In this document: positions 9,849-16,806 of the stretch, one piece after another
Layout of the letters: every line of letters starts with the position of its first letter
Numbering within the stretch: position 1 is the stretch's first letter
From: a virus
Direction: 5' to 3' (one strand)
IMG/VR virus record: IMGVR_UViG_3300020193_000069
Coordinates: 1-34,662 of that record
Length of the DNA stretch: 34,662 nt
The notes under the pieces: generated by a model
The model's database searches: none
The model's input: the letters and a program-made list of their open reading frames with translations, nothing else
Told to the model about the DNA's origin: nothing
Program-made: the position numbers and the translations under genes

Positions 9849-10526
9849 ATGAGTAAATTAGAAAAAAAACTATTAGAAGAAGTTGCTAGATTTAAAGAAA
9901 TCAACAAATACGCAACTAAATTAATGAACGAACAGGAAATTCCACCCCCTCCAGCGGACCCTGCGGCAGTGGCTCCACCTATGGATGCCGGTGCTGGAGC
10001 ACCCACCCCTCCACCTATGGATGCCGGTGCTGGAGCACCCACCCCTCCACCTATGGATGCCGGTGCTGGAGCACCGCCACCAGTTGGGGGAGGAGAAGAT
10101 ACAACCGAAGAAATCGATATCACCGATTTAGTTAATATGACCAAATCAATTAAAAAGGATTTGGACAATAGCAGGGGTGAGAACCAAGGAGTTGTTTCTA
10201 AGATGGACGATGTGTTCACTAAATTGAACGACTTAGAACAAAAATTGGCAGATATGGATGCTGTTATGGCTAAGATTGACGAATTGGGCTCTAAGATTGA
10301 ACAAGTAAAAGAACCAACCCCTCAAGAAAGACTTGAGATGCGTTCATTAGATTCATATCCCTTTAATCAAAACCCACAAGAGTTCTTTTCACAAAAACAA
10401 GGTGAAATGAGGGCAAGTGGTAAAAATGAGTATGTCTTAACCAAAGACGATATTCAGAATTATTCACAAGAAACAATAAGAGATACGTTTAATAAACAAG
10501 ACGACCAAGATGAATTTAGGTTCTAA
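9849..10526 (+). CDS. Pro/Ala/Gly-repeat and coiled-coil protein, function unknown
   Basis: A 225-residue protein with three visible parts. Residues 1-30 form a charged helix (LEKKLLEEVARFKEINKYAT). Residues about 31-85 are a low-complexity linker with three tandem copies of PPMDAGAGAPTP (residues 43-54, 55-66 and 67-78, the last altered at its end). Residues about 115-156 are a heptad-like coiled coil (KLNDLEQKLADMDAVM). The C-terminal part contains LEMRSLDSYPFNQNPQEFF and a Tyr/Asp/Asn-rich tail. The repeats are almost identical in DNA and are GC-rich in an AT-rich phage. There is no enzymatic motif. The position directly after tail genes suggests a minor structural or assembly protein, possibly oligomeric through the coiled coil. 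Its last 17 bases overlap the Dps-like gene. Confidence 0.7.
   Translation: MSKLEKKLLEEVARFKEINKYATKLMNEQEIPPPPADPAAVAPPMDAGAGAPTPPPMDAGAGAPTPPPMDAGAGAPPPVGGGEDTTEEIDITDLVNMTKSIKKDLDNSRGENQGVVSKMDDVFTKLNDLEQKLADMDAVMAKIDELGSKIEQVKEPTPQERLEMRSLDSYPFNQNPQEFFSQKQGEMRASGKNEYVLTKDDIQNYSQETIRDTFNKQDDQDEFRF
9975..10082 (+). repeat. Three tandem 36-bp in-frame repeats
   Basis: The unit encodes PPMDAGAGAPTP. Copies start at 9975, 10011 and 10047. The first two are identical in DNA, and the third diverges only after its 'gcacc'. The unit is much richer in G+C than its surroundings. Near-identity at synonymous positions points to recent duplication, so copy number may vary between relatives. Confidence 0.9.
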
Positions 10527-10884
10527 AGTAAATTTTTTATTAGGACTACATCTACAATTAAAAATTAACCACTGGCAAACAAAGGGTATCGCAAGACACG
10601 AAGCGTTTGGTAATACTTATAATGATTTCACAGAATTAATTGATGAATTCGTTGAGATTGCTATGGGTAAGTATGGTAGATTTGTTTTAGATGATGAGAC
10701 TAATAATATAAAACTTATAAACCTGTCGGAGATGAATCCAAAAGACATGATTACAGTATGTGTCGAAGGTATCATCCAATTTACAGAAGACTTAGACCCA
10801 TCCAAAGACACAGACCTTTTAAACCTAAGGGATGAGATGCTTGGTTTGTTAAACAAACTTTTGTATCTTTTAACTTTAGAGTAA
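10510..10884 (+). CDS. Dps/ferritin-like small protein
   Basis: A 124-residue, largely helical protein. Residues 13-57 look like the first helices of Dps: HLQLKINHWQTKG, then RHEAFGNTYNDF and ELIDEFVEIAMGKYGR. H30, D45 and E49 keep the exact H-x14-D-x3-E spacing of the Dps ferroxidase centre (H43/D58/E62 in Listeria Dps). H21, in the HW pair, matches the other histidine with a loop three residues shorter. Dps proteins bind and oxidise iron at dimer interfaces and form 12-mers; whether this protein does so is inference. It is shorter than typical Dps (about 150-170 residues), and the C-terminal half (LEGLLNKLLYLL-like) is divergent. The start overlaps the repeat gene by 17 bases, and a strong terminator follows. 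It could instead be a structural phage protein that reuses the fold. Confidence 0.6.
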   Translation: MNLGSKVNFLLGLHLQLKINHWQTKGIARHEAFGNTYNDFTELIDEFVEIAMGKYGRFVLDDETNNIKLINLSEMNPKDMITVCVEGIIQFTEDLDPSKDTDLLNLRDEMLGLLNKLLYLLTLE

Positions 10885-10905
10885 AATATTTTTCAAACTT
10901 TTTTC

Positions 10906-10935
10906 AAACCGGATTTTGTAATCCGGTTTTTTTTT
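10906..10935 (+). terminator. Strong rho-independent terminator
   Basis: A perfect 10-bp stem, AAACCGGATT / AATCCGGTTT (10906-10915 and 10920-10929), with loop TTGT, runs into an unbroken T tract to 10935. It lies 21 bases after the stop of the Dps-like gene. It ends the first structural block and insulates the ssDNA-binding protein gene downstream. Confidence 0.92.
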
Positions 10936-10945
10936 ACTATATTTT
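10915..10945 (+). promoter_or_regulatory. Candidate Bacteroidota-type promoter for the ssDNA-binding protein gene
   Basis: TTTG at 10915-10918 is followed after 19 bases by TATATTTT at 10938-10945. This matches the Bacteroidota primary-sigma pattern TTTG / TAnnTTTG except for the last base. Expected transcription starts would be near 10950, leaving a leader of about 20 bases before the ATG at 10973. The -33 element lies in the loop and 3' arm of the preceding terminator, an economical terminator-promoter overlap. This is inferred from sequence alone. Confidence 0.4.
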
Positions 10946-10972
10946 ACATATAACCAATTTAAATTTTATTTT

Positions 10973-11821
10973 ATGTCTACATTTGATGCAGTTTTAGCTC
11001 AGTATGAGAAAAACAAACAAGCCGCTGGCGGCAGTTCAAACAAAGTTTCACAAGAAGAACGATTAAAGAAGTATTTTACTACCCTGTTACCAAAAGGTGC
11101 CCGTAGTGGTGAAAAACGTATTAGAATCCTACCTACCACAGATGGTGGTTCACCATTTAAAGAGGTGTATTTCCATGAGGTTCAGGTGGACGGTAATTGG
11201 GTTAAACTATATGACCCAAAACAGGATGGTAAACGTTCACCCCTAAACGAGGTGTACGATGCACTCAATATGACAGGACTTGAATCCGACAAGGTTCTTG
11301 CTCGTCAATACAGAGCTCGTAAGTTCTATATTGTAAAAGTTATCGATAGAGAGAACGAACCGGATGGTGTTAAGTTCTGGCGTTTCAAACACAATAGTAG
11401 AGGTGATGGTGTATTAGATAAAATCTTTCCTTTATTTAAAAACAAAGGCGATATCACCGATGTAAACATTGGTCGTGACCTTATCATTACTTTGGGATTA
11501 ACCAAAGCCGGTAATGGTCGAGAGTATACTACAATCACATCTATCATCCCCGAAGACCAAAATCCACTACACACAGATAAGGGGACTTCTGACTCATGGG
11601 TAAACGATGATTTGACATGGGCGGATGTATATTCTAAAAAACCCGAAGAATATTTAGAAATGGTTGCCAAAGGTGAAGTTCCAAAGTGGGATAGTGAAAC
11701 CAAAAAATGGGTTTCTAATTTAGAAGAAAGTGGAACAATCATGCCCCCCTCTTCGCCTACAACTACAAAACCAGTAGACCCACAAGAAAGTGATGGCGCG
11801 GATGATGACCTCCCATTCTAA
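10973..11821 (+). CDS. 32: gp32-like single-stranded DNA-binding protein with bacterial SSB-type tail tip
   Basis: A 282-residue protein. The core, with RIRILPTTDGGSPFKEVYFH near residue 48 and KFWRFKHNS near residue 128, resembles the OB-fold of T4-like gp32 proteins, which coat single-stranded DNA during replication and recombination. The protein has no cysteine at all, so the zinc ribbon of T4 gp32 is absent. After a Pro/Ser/Thr-rich linker (about 250-270) it ends in an acidic tail, DGADDDLPF. DDDLPF is practically the tip of bacterial SSB (DDDIPF), which recruits host repair and replication proteins. It is a single-gene unit: a promoter candidate and terminator lie before it, and a hairpin terminator lies after it. 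This suits a protein needed in bulk. The start ATG has an A/T-rich leader without Shine-Dalgarno. The ssDNA-binding call is confident. Confidence 0.85.
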   Translation: MSTFDAVLAQYEKNKQAAGGSSNKVSQEERLKKYFTTLLPKGARSGEKRIRILPTTDGGSPFKEVYFHEVQVDGNWVKLYDPKQDGKRSPLNEVYDALNMTGLESDKVLARQYRARKFYIVKVIDRENEPDGVKFWRFKHNSRGDGVLDKIFPLFKNKGDITDVNIGRDLIITLGLTKAGNGREYTTITSIIPEDQNPLHTDKGTSDSWVNDDLTWADVYSKKPEEYLEMVAKGEVPKWDSETKKWVSNLEESGTIMPPSSPTTTKPVDPQESDGADDDLPF

Positions 11822-11832
11822 GAACAATATAC

Positions 11833-11876
11833 AGGACTCTCTCTTGGACATCTTGTCCTTGAGAGTAGTCCTTTTT
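11833..11876 (+). terminator. Long-hairpin rho-independent terminator
   Basis: AGGACT-CTCTC-TT-GGACA pairs with TGTCC-TT-GAGAG-T-AGTCCT across a three-base loop, with one bulged base and one 2x2 mismatch, then TTTTT. It begins 12 bases after the ssDNA-binding protein gene and separates it from uvsX. Confidence 0.8.
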
Positions 11877-11889
11877 AAAAAATATTAAT

Positions 11890-12921
11890 ATGGTTATTAA
11901 GAAAAAAGATTTTTCAATTTCTAGTATAACATCCAAATACTCAAGTAAAATGACCTACAAACCTGATAGGTTTTTAGATTTGGGTAACGCATTTTTGGAC
12001 GCAACGGGTTTACCTGGTCCTGCTCTTGGACACATTAACATGTTCCTTGGTCACACGGATACAGGTAAAACAACCGCATTATTGGCGGCAGCTGCGGACG
12101 CAATTAAAAAGGGTATATTACCCATCTTCATTATTACAGAACAAAAGTTCAACTTTGAACACGCAGAGATTATGGGCGTTCCGGTTAAAGAAGATGTTAA
12201 TACCGATACAGGTGAAATTACTTTCACAGGTGATTTCATTTTTAGAAATGATTTCGAGTATATTGAACAAATTACTGACTTTATTAATGAAATGATTGAT
12301 GCACAAGAAAATGGTGAAATACCATATGACCTATTGTTCCTTTGGGATTCTGTTGGTTCTGTACCATGTAAGATGACCTGGGAAGGTAAAGGTGGTAAAC
12401 AACACAACGCATCAGTTCTTTCTGATAAAATTGGTATGGGTATTAACCAACGTATTTCAGGTTCAAGAAGAGCGGATAAGACAAACACGAATACTCTTGT
12501 GATTGTAAATCAACCTTGGGTAGAACTTCCAAGTAACCCATGGGAACAACCAAAAATCAAAGCTAAAGGGGGCGAATCAATTTGGTTAAACTCAACACTG
12601 GTTTTCCGTTTTGGAAATGAGAAAAATGCTGGTATTACCAAAATCTCTATCACAAAAAATAAGAGAACCATTACTATCGCAACCAGAAGTAAAATTTCAG
12701 TAATGAAGAATCATGTTAATGGTATTGCGTTCGCAGATGGAAAAATTATGGTAACGCCACACGGATTCATGAGAGCAAAAGAAACAGCAGAAGAAAAGAT
12801 TTCAAGGGAAAATTATATTAAGGAACATCTTGATTACATAAGTAAACTATTCGGAGAATCAGTTACAAATGTTACAGATATTAAGTTTGAACCTATAGCT
12901 GACGAAGATACTGAAGATTGA
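11890..12921 (+). CDS. uvsX: UvsX/RecA-family recombinase
   Basis: A 343-residue ATPase that would load on ssDNA displaced or coated by the gp32-like protein and catalyse strand exchange for recombination-dependent replication and repair. Walker A is GHTDTGKT (residues 54-61). A catalytic glutamate is likely at E84 (TEQKFN). Walker B is LLFLWDSVG (about 148-156, D153). The NQPW segment near residue 213 and KAKGGES near residue 229 match the L2 and base regions of RecA/UvsX. The C-terminus is acidic (IADEDTED), as is common in RecA proteins. It is a little shorter than T4 UvsX (about 390). It opens the run uvsX, nuclease, unknown, helicase, nrdB, nrdA, with short gaps and no internal terminator, so one operon is likely. 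Recognition as UvsX rather than host RecA rests on length and neighbours. Confidence 0.92.
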   Translation: MVIKKKDFSISSITSKYSSKMTYKPDRFLDLGNAFLDATGLPGPALGHINMFLGHTDTGKTTALLAAAADAIKKGILPIFIITEQKFNFEHAEIMGVPVKEDVNTDTGEITFTGDFIFRNDFEYIEQITDFINEMIDAQENGEIPYDLLFLWDSVGSVPCKMTWEGKGGKQHNASVLSDKIGMGINQRISGSRRADKTNTNTLVIVNQPWVELPSNPWEQPKIKAKGGESIWLNSTLVFRFGNEKNAGITKISITKNKRTITIATRSKISVMKNHVNGIAFADGKIMVTPHGFMRAKETAEEKISRENYIKEHLDYISKLFGESVTNVTDIKFEPIADEDTED

Positions 12922-12952
12922 TATTGTTTAACGGAAAATTACATAAGACGAA

Positions 12953-13972
12953 ATGTCTAATATTTTATTGGTTGATGGAGATAATTTATTAACCATTGGT
13001 TTTTTTGGATTAAAGAATCACTTTTACAAGGGTAATCATATTGGTGGATTATACCACTTCATCAATACTCTTAGAAGAGCTATTGAGACACATAGATTAG
13101 ATAAGGTAGTGGTATTTTGGGATGGTAAAGAAGGTTCATCATCTCGCAGAAGATACTACCACCACTATAAAGAAAACAGAAGGGAACGAATTAGAAGTGA
13201 GGAACAAGTCCACTCTTACGGACAACAACGAAATAGAGTAAAACAATACCTCGAAGAGTTGTTTGTGAGACAAGGAGAATACGACTATTGTGAAACAGAT
13301 GATTCCATAGCATATTATGTCCAACACTCAAATGAAGGTATAATTATATTCTCATCTGACGGAGACCTTACCCAACTTGTATCGGAGAACACAAGACTAT
13401 TCAATCCCACACATAGTCGAATGTATCAACCTAACGATATGTTTGTCTATGACCACGAGGAGATTCGAATAGAGAACATCAAAATTGTAAAGATGTTATG
13501 TGGTGACCCATCTGATAATATTGCAGGTATAAAGAATCTTGGTGTCAGAAGACTTCTCACCATGGTTCCCGAACTAAAGACCGAGGGAATTACATTAGAC
13601 TTCATTAGAGACCGATTTAACATCTTATTTGAGGAAGACAAGGATAATCGTCTTATCACTAATCTTCTAACTGGAGTGACCAAATACGGAGTATTTGGAG
13701 AGGAATTTTTTGATGTCAATAATAGAATTGTGAGTCTTGACGAACCATTCCTAACGGATGAAGCAAAGGAGTCGATTATTTCCTTAATAAACGACCGATT
13801 AGACCCCGAAGGACGTTCATATAAGAATATGATGAAAATGATGACAGAAGACGGAATCTTCCTTCTCCTTCCCAAGTTAGATGATGCATGGATAAACTTC
13901 TTAAACCCCTTTTTAAGATTAACAAGAAAAGAAAAAAATAAAAAAATAATTAAAATAAAAACCAATGACTAA
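12953..13972 (+). CDS. rnh: FEN-family 5'-3' exonuclease / RNase H (T4 rnh-like)
   Basis: A 339-residue nuclease of the PIN/FEN superfamily. Metal-binding acidic residues sit in the expected order: LLVDGDN (D8, D10), VFWDGKEG (D57), CETDDSIAYY (E114, D116, D117), SSDGD (D136, D138) and GDPSDNIAGI (D185, D188). The last is followed by a helix-three-turn-helix, KNLGVRRL. The Arg/Tyr-rich segment at residues 65-81 fits the helical arch. T4 RNase H (305 residues) removes RNA primers and adjacent DNA from lagging-strand fragments; the same role is inferred here. The C-terminus is Lys-rich (RKEKNKKIIKIKTND). The stop overlaps the next gene by eight bases (ATGACTAA), which suggests coupled translation. 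A flap endonuclease with other repair roles is the alternative within the same family. Confidence 0.9.
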   Translation: MSNILLVDGDNLLTIGFFGLKNHFYKGNHIGGLYHFINTLRRAIETHRLDKVVVFWDGKEGSSSRRRYYHHYKENRRERIRSEEQVHSYGQQRNRVKQYLEELFVRQGEYDYCETDDSIAYYVQHSNEGIIIFSSDGDLTQLVSENTRLFNPTHSRMYQPNDMFVYDHEEIRIENIKIVKMLCGDPSDNIAGIKNLGVRRLLTMVPELKTEGITLDFIRDRFNILFEEDKDNRLITNLLTGVTKYGVFGEEFFDVNNRIVSLDEPFLTDEAKESIISLINDRLDPEGRSYKNMMKMMTEDGIFLLLPKLDDAWINFLNPFLRLTRKEKNKKIIKIKTND

Positions 13973-14408
13973 TCAAGATGTAACTAAATTCGAATTTCTT
14001 TTAACTCTTGAAGGAAACATTATTTGCCAACGTTATTTTAATGTCAGGGGTCATAACCCAAAATCTCGTCGTTCACTCAACATGCATTATTATGTGAAAA
14101 ATATTTGTGACGAAATTTTTGAAGATTTAAAAATAAAAACTTCGGATTATCTCTACGAAAATCGTGAATATTTTTATGGTTTGGGGTCTGCAGAAGCCAC
14201 GGAAGATACCTCGAAAGAAACTTTTTTGTTGGAAATTAAGATGGGTGACGAAGTATTTATTCAAAGGGTGTTCCCCGCGTATTTCTTTCATCCAAAAACG
14301 AGATATACGGTGGACATTCGTCCCCACCTGAAGAGATATTTGGCGGAGTTAACCGCTATTTTATCATCTGAAGAACTGGAAACAAGATACTTGAACCATA
14401 AATTATAA
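13965..14408 (+). CDS. Unknown 147-residue protein with internal duplication, in the replication cassette
   Basis: I do not recognise a family. The protein appears to be two copies of one roughly 45-residue alpha/beta unit. Copy 1 (about 11-55) contains FLL...QRYF...NPKSR...K...E. Copy 2 (about 87-133) contains FLL...QRVF...HPKTR...K...E. From Q22 to I51 and Q100 to L129 the copies align without a gap; Q, R, F, P, K, R, K and E coincide. A Tyr-rich stretch, then an acidic linker (about 57-86), joins them. The PK-x-R and QR residues could bind nucleic acid or a partner; that is inference. The gene starts inside the nuclease stop (eight-base overlap) and lies 20 bases before the helicase, the neighbourhood where a helicase loader or a replisome accessory might be encoded. 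No resemblance to T4 gp59 was evident by eye. Confidence 0.75.
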   Translation: MTNQDVTKFEFLLTLEGNIICQRYFNVRGHNPKSRRSLNMHYYVKNICDEIFEDLKIKTSDYLYENREYFYGLGSAEATEDTSKETFLLEIKMGDEVFIQRVFPAYFFHPKTRYTVDIRPHLKRYLAELTAILSSEELETRYLNHKL

Positions 14409-14428
14409 AAAAATAATATATATATACA

Positions 14429-15802
14429 ATGAATGAAAAGAATTTTGGTACGTTAGGAACGTCATTTCAACAAGCATTATTAAGGTCAATTATAGAGGAT
14501 AAAAAATATGGAGAACAAATTATCGATGTAATCGAAAGTAAATATTTCGACAACGTATCGTTCAAATTCATTTCAGAGTGCATTAAAGAATATTATAAGA
14601 CGCACAGCAAATTACCAGACTATCAGAGTTTGGCAATTAAAATTATTGCAGAGATGGGGTCTCGAGAGAATGCAAAAATTCACTTAGATACACTTGAATC
14701 CATCAAAACAAATACACAAGATAATTCTATTGTTAAGGACGAAGCGTTGAATTTCTGTAAACAACAGAACCTAAAGAAGGAATTAAAGAAAATCAATACC
14801 ATCATCGAAAACGGAGCATTCCAAGACTACCCAAAGATTGAAACTATTATTCAGAAGGCGATGCAGGTAGGACTTCCTCCTGAAGAATCAATGGACGTAT
14901 TTCATGATATTGATGCCACTTTAGAAAAAGATAATAGACAAGCAATTCCAACAGGAATTACAGGAGTTGATAATGTTCTTAAAGGTGGTTTAGGTAGAGG
15001 TGAACTTGGGGTTGTATTAGCACCTACCGGAACAGGTAAGACAACATTATTAACATTATTCTCAAACACAGCATACAATCATAATTTTAACGTACTTCAA
15101 ATATTCTTCGAGGACAATCCATCAAATATCAAAAGAAAACACTTTACCATTTGGACAGGAATTGAGTCAGATGCACAATCCGAAAGAAAAGATGAGGTTA
15201 AGAAAATTATTGAGGAAATTAAAGAAGTAAATACGGGTTCACTTAGTACAATGAAGTTACCAAGTGACTCTGTCACCATTTCTGAAATTAAATCAAGAAT
15301 AAGAAAACACTTGTCTGATGGTAAAAAGTTAGACCTTTTGGTAATCGATTACGTGGATTGTATTTCACCTGAAAGATGTATTTTCGGTGAAGAATGGAAA
15401 AGTGAGGGTTCTGTTATGAGAAGTATTGAGGCTATGACCCATGAATTTGATATTGCAATATGGACAGCAACTCAAGGAAATAGAGAATCAATCTCATCTG
15501 AAGTAGTTACTGCCGACCAAATGGGTGGGTCAATCAAAAAGGCACAGATTGGTCACGTTGTATTATCCGTTGGTAAAACACTTGAACAAAAAGAACACAA
15601 CCTGGCAACAATGACACTTCTTAAATCACGTATTGGTCAAGATGGTATTATTTGGAACAACTGCAAGTTTGATAACAAATATCTAAAAATTGATACTGAA
15701 AGTCAAACAACACTTCTCGGTCACCAAGAAGAAAAAGTAAAAACAAATACCAAAAGGGCGGCTGACGCATTTAAGAGACGACAAGAGTTACTTAATCGGT
15801 AG
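14429..15802 (+). CDS. 41: Replicative DNA helicase, DnaB/gp41 family
   Basis: A 457-residue hexameric-type helicase. The N-terminal helical domain (about 1-150) is followed by the RecA-like motor. Walker A is APTGTGKTT (residues 198-206, K204). FFEDNPS just downstream carries the usual catalytic acid position. Walker B is LLVIDYVD (D307). A TATQGNRES segment near residue 347 corresponds to the sensor/motif 3 glutamine region, followed by DQMGGS and KSRIGQDG near residue 405, where the arginine finger of DnaB-family helicases lies. It would unwind the fork 5'-3' on the lagging strand, as T4 gp41 does. No primase gene lies in the window, and no primase domain is fused. The C-terminus is Lys/Arg-rich (KRAADAFKRRQELLNR). 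The start ATG follows an AT-alternating run (14415-14426) with no Shine-Dalgarno. Confidence 0.93.
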   Translation: MNEKNFGTLGTSFQQALLRSIIEDKKYGEQIIDVIESKYFDNVSFKFISECIKEYYKTHSKLPDYQSLAIKIIAEMGSRENAKIHLDTLESIKTNTQDNSIVKDEALNFCKQQNLKKELKKINTIIENGAFQDYPKIETIIQKAMQVGLPPEESMDVFHDIDATLEKDNRQAIPTGITGVDNVLKGGLGRGELGVVLAPTGTGKTTLLTLFSNTAYNHNFNVLQIFFEDNPSNIKRKHFTIWTGIESDAQSERKDEVKKIIEEIKEVNTGSLSTMKLPSDSVTISEIKSRIRKHLSDGKKLDLLVIDYVDCISPERCIFGEEWKSEGSVMRSIEAMTHEFDIAIWTATQGNRESISSEVVTADQMGGSIKKAQIGHVVLSVGKTLEQKEHNLATMTLLKSRIGQDGIIWNNCKFDNKYLKIDTESQTTLLGHQEEKVKTNTKRAADAFKRRQELLNR

Positions 15803-15819
15803 TCCTATAAATTTAATAA

Positions 15820-16794
15820 ATGAAAGAAAAGATTTTACAAGAAAATCCTGGCCGTTTTGTCCTCTTTCCAATCGAACACCACGATATATGGAAGCTTTAT
15901 AAACAACAAGAAGCGTGTTTTTGGACGGCCGAGGAAATTGATTTAGCACAAGACATCAATGACTGGGGAAACAAATTAAATGATGATGAACATCATTTCA
16001 TTAAACACGTTTTGGCGTTTTTTGCGGCATCGGATGGTATCGTAAATGAAAACCTGGCGATGAATTTTATTAACGAAGTTCAATTCACAGAAGCTAAAAT
16101 GTTTTATGGTTTCCAAATCATGATGGAAAACATTCATAGTGAAACCTATTCACTTTTGATTGATACATATATTAAAGATAAAGAAGAACAGAATCGTTTA
16201 TTTAATGCGATTGAAACTGTACCCGCTATCAAGAAAAAAGCAGAATGGGCAATCAAGTGGATTAACGCTGACTCATTCGTTGAACGACTTGTCGCGTTTG
16301 CTGCAGTTGAGGGTATTTTCTTTTCTGGCTCATTTTGTTCTATTTTTTGGCTCAAAAAACGTGGTTTAATGCCAGGATTAACGTTCTCAAATGAGCTGAT
16401 TTCTCGTGACGAGGGAATGCATTGTGACTTTGCTTGTCATTTGTATAACAATCATATTCAAAAGAAACTTACACAGACTAAAATAAAAGAAATCATTTGT
16501 AGCGCATTAGAGATTGAAAAAGAGTTTATTCTTGAGGCACTACCGGTTCGTTTAATTGGTATGAATTCAGATTTGATGTCTCAGTATTTGGAGTTCGTTA
16601 CCGACAGATTGTTAATGTCTTTGGGTGTACCTAAAGTATGTAATTCAAATAACCCATTTGATTTTATGGAGAATATTGCAATTCAAGGTAAAACAAATTT
16701 CTTTGAAAAAAGAGTTGCCGAATATCAAAAAGCGGGTGTGGCAACAACATCGTCTATTGAAGACATAACAAACATTGATGACATTTATTTTTAA
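15820..16794 (+). CDS. nrdB: Class I ribonucleotide reductase, beta (radical) subunit
   Basis: A 324-residue ferritin-like R2 protein that makes the radical needed by NrdA to reduce ribonucleotides. All the di-iron ligands are present with the spacing of E. coli NrdB: D72 (ASDGIV), E103 and H106 (ENIHSETY), E164 (VEGIFF), and E198 and H201 (RDEGMH). The radical tyrosine is Y110, four residues after H106, as in the E. coli enzyme. So it looks like an active tyrosyl-radical enzyme rather than a Tyr-less variant. The C-terminal tail (TNIDDIYF) ends in an acidic/aromatic tip suited to docking on NrdA. It precedes nrdA by 12 bases in the same direction and follows the helicase by 17. CTATAAATTT at 15805-15814 just before the start is AT-rich and may be a promoter or chance. 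Confidence 0.97.
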   Translation: MKEKILQENPGRFVLFPIEHHDIWKLYKQQEACFWTAEEIDLAQDINDWGNKLNDDEHHFIKHVLAFFAASDGIVNENLAMNFINEVQFTEAKMFYGFQIMMENIHSETYSLLIDTYIKDKEEQNRLFNAIETVPAIKKKAEWAIKWINADSFVERLVAFAAVEGIFFSGSFCSIFWLKKRGLMPGLTFSNELISRDEGMHCDFACHLYNNHIQKKLTQTKIKEIICSALEIEKEFILEALPVRLIGMNSDLMSQYLEFVTDRLLMSLGVPKVCNSNNPFDFMENIAIQGKTNFFEKRVAEYQKAGVATTSSIEDITNIDDIYF

Positions 16795-16806
16795 TTATTT
16801 TTAAAA

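Noticed and set aside
9975-10082. CRISPR-like array
   Set aside because: The repeats are contiguous, in frame and have no spacers; they encode a Pro/Ala/Gly linker.
9833-10219. 128-residue Gly/Ala/Pro-rich frame on the minus strand
   Set aside because: It is the mirror of the PPMDAGAGAPTP repeats; the plus frame continues into a sensible coiled coil, the minus frame does not.
11326-11742. 138-residue open frame on the minus strand
   Set aside because: It is the antisense of the ssDNA-binding protein gene, with no supporting signals.
12051-12488. 145-residue open frame on the minus strand
   Set aside because: It is the antisense of the uvsX core; every recognisable gene in the window is on the plus strand.
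13447-13965. 172-residue open frame on the minus strand
   Set aside because: It lies entirely inside the nuclease gene, whose catalytic residues are intact. It reads as Ile/Phe/Ser-rich antisense shadow with no promoter or neighbour on that strand.
14411-14428. AT-alternating run before the helicase as a promoter or origin
   Set aside because: It is short, with no flanking repeats or -33 element; alternating AT is common in this sequence.
15805-15814. CTATAAATTT as a forward T4-type late promoter for nrdB
   Set aside because: Only part of the consensus matches, nrdB is normally an early/middle gene, and the site sits in a presumed operon; chance in AT-rich sequence is likely.
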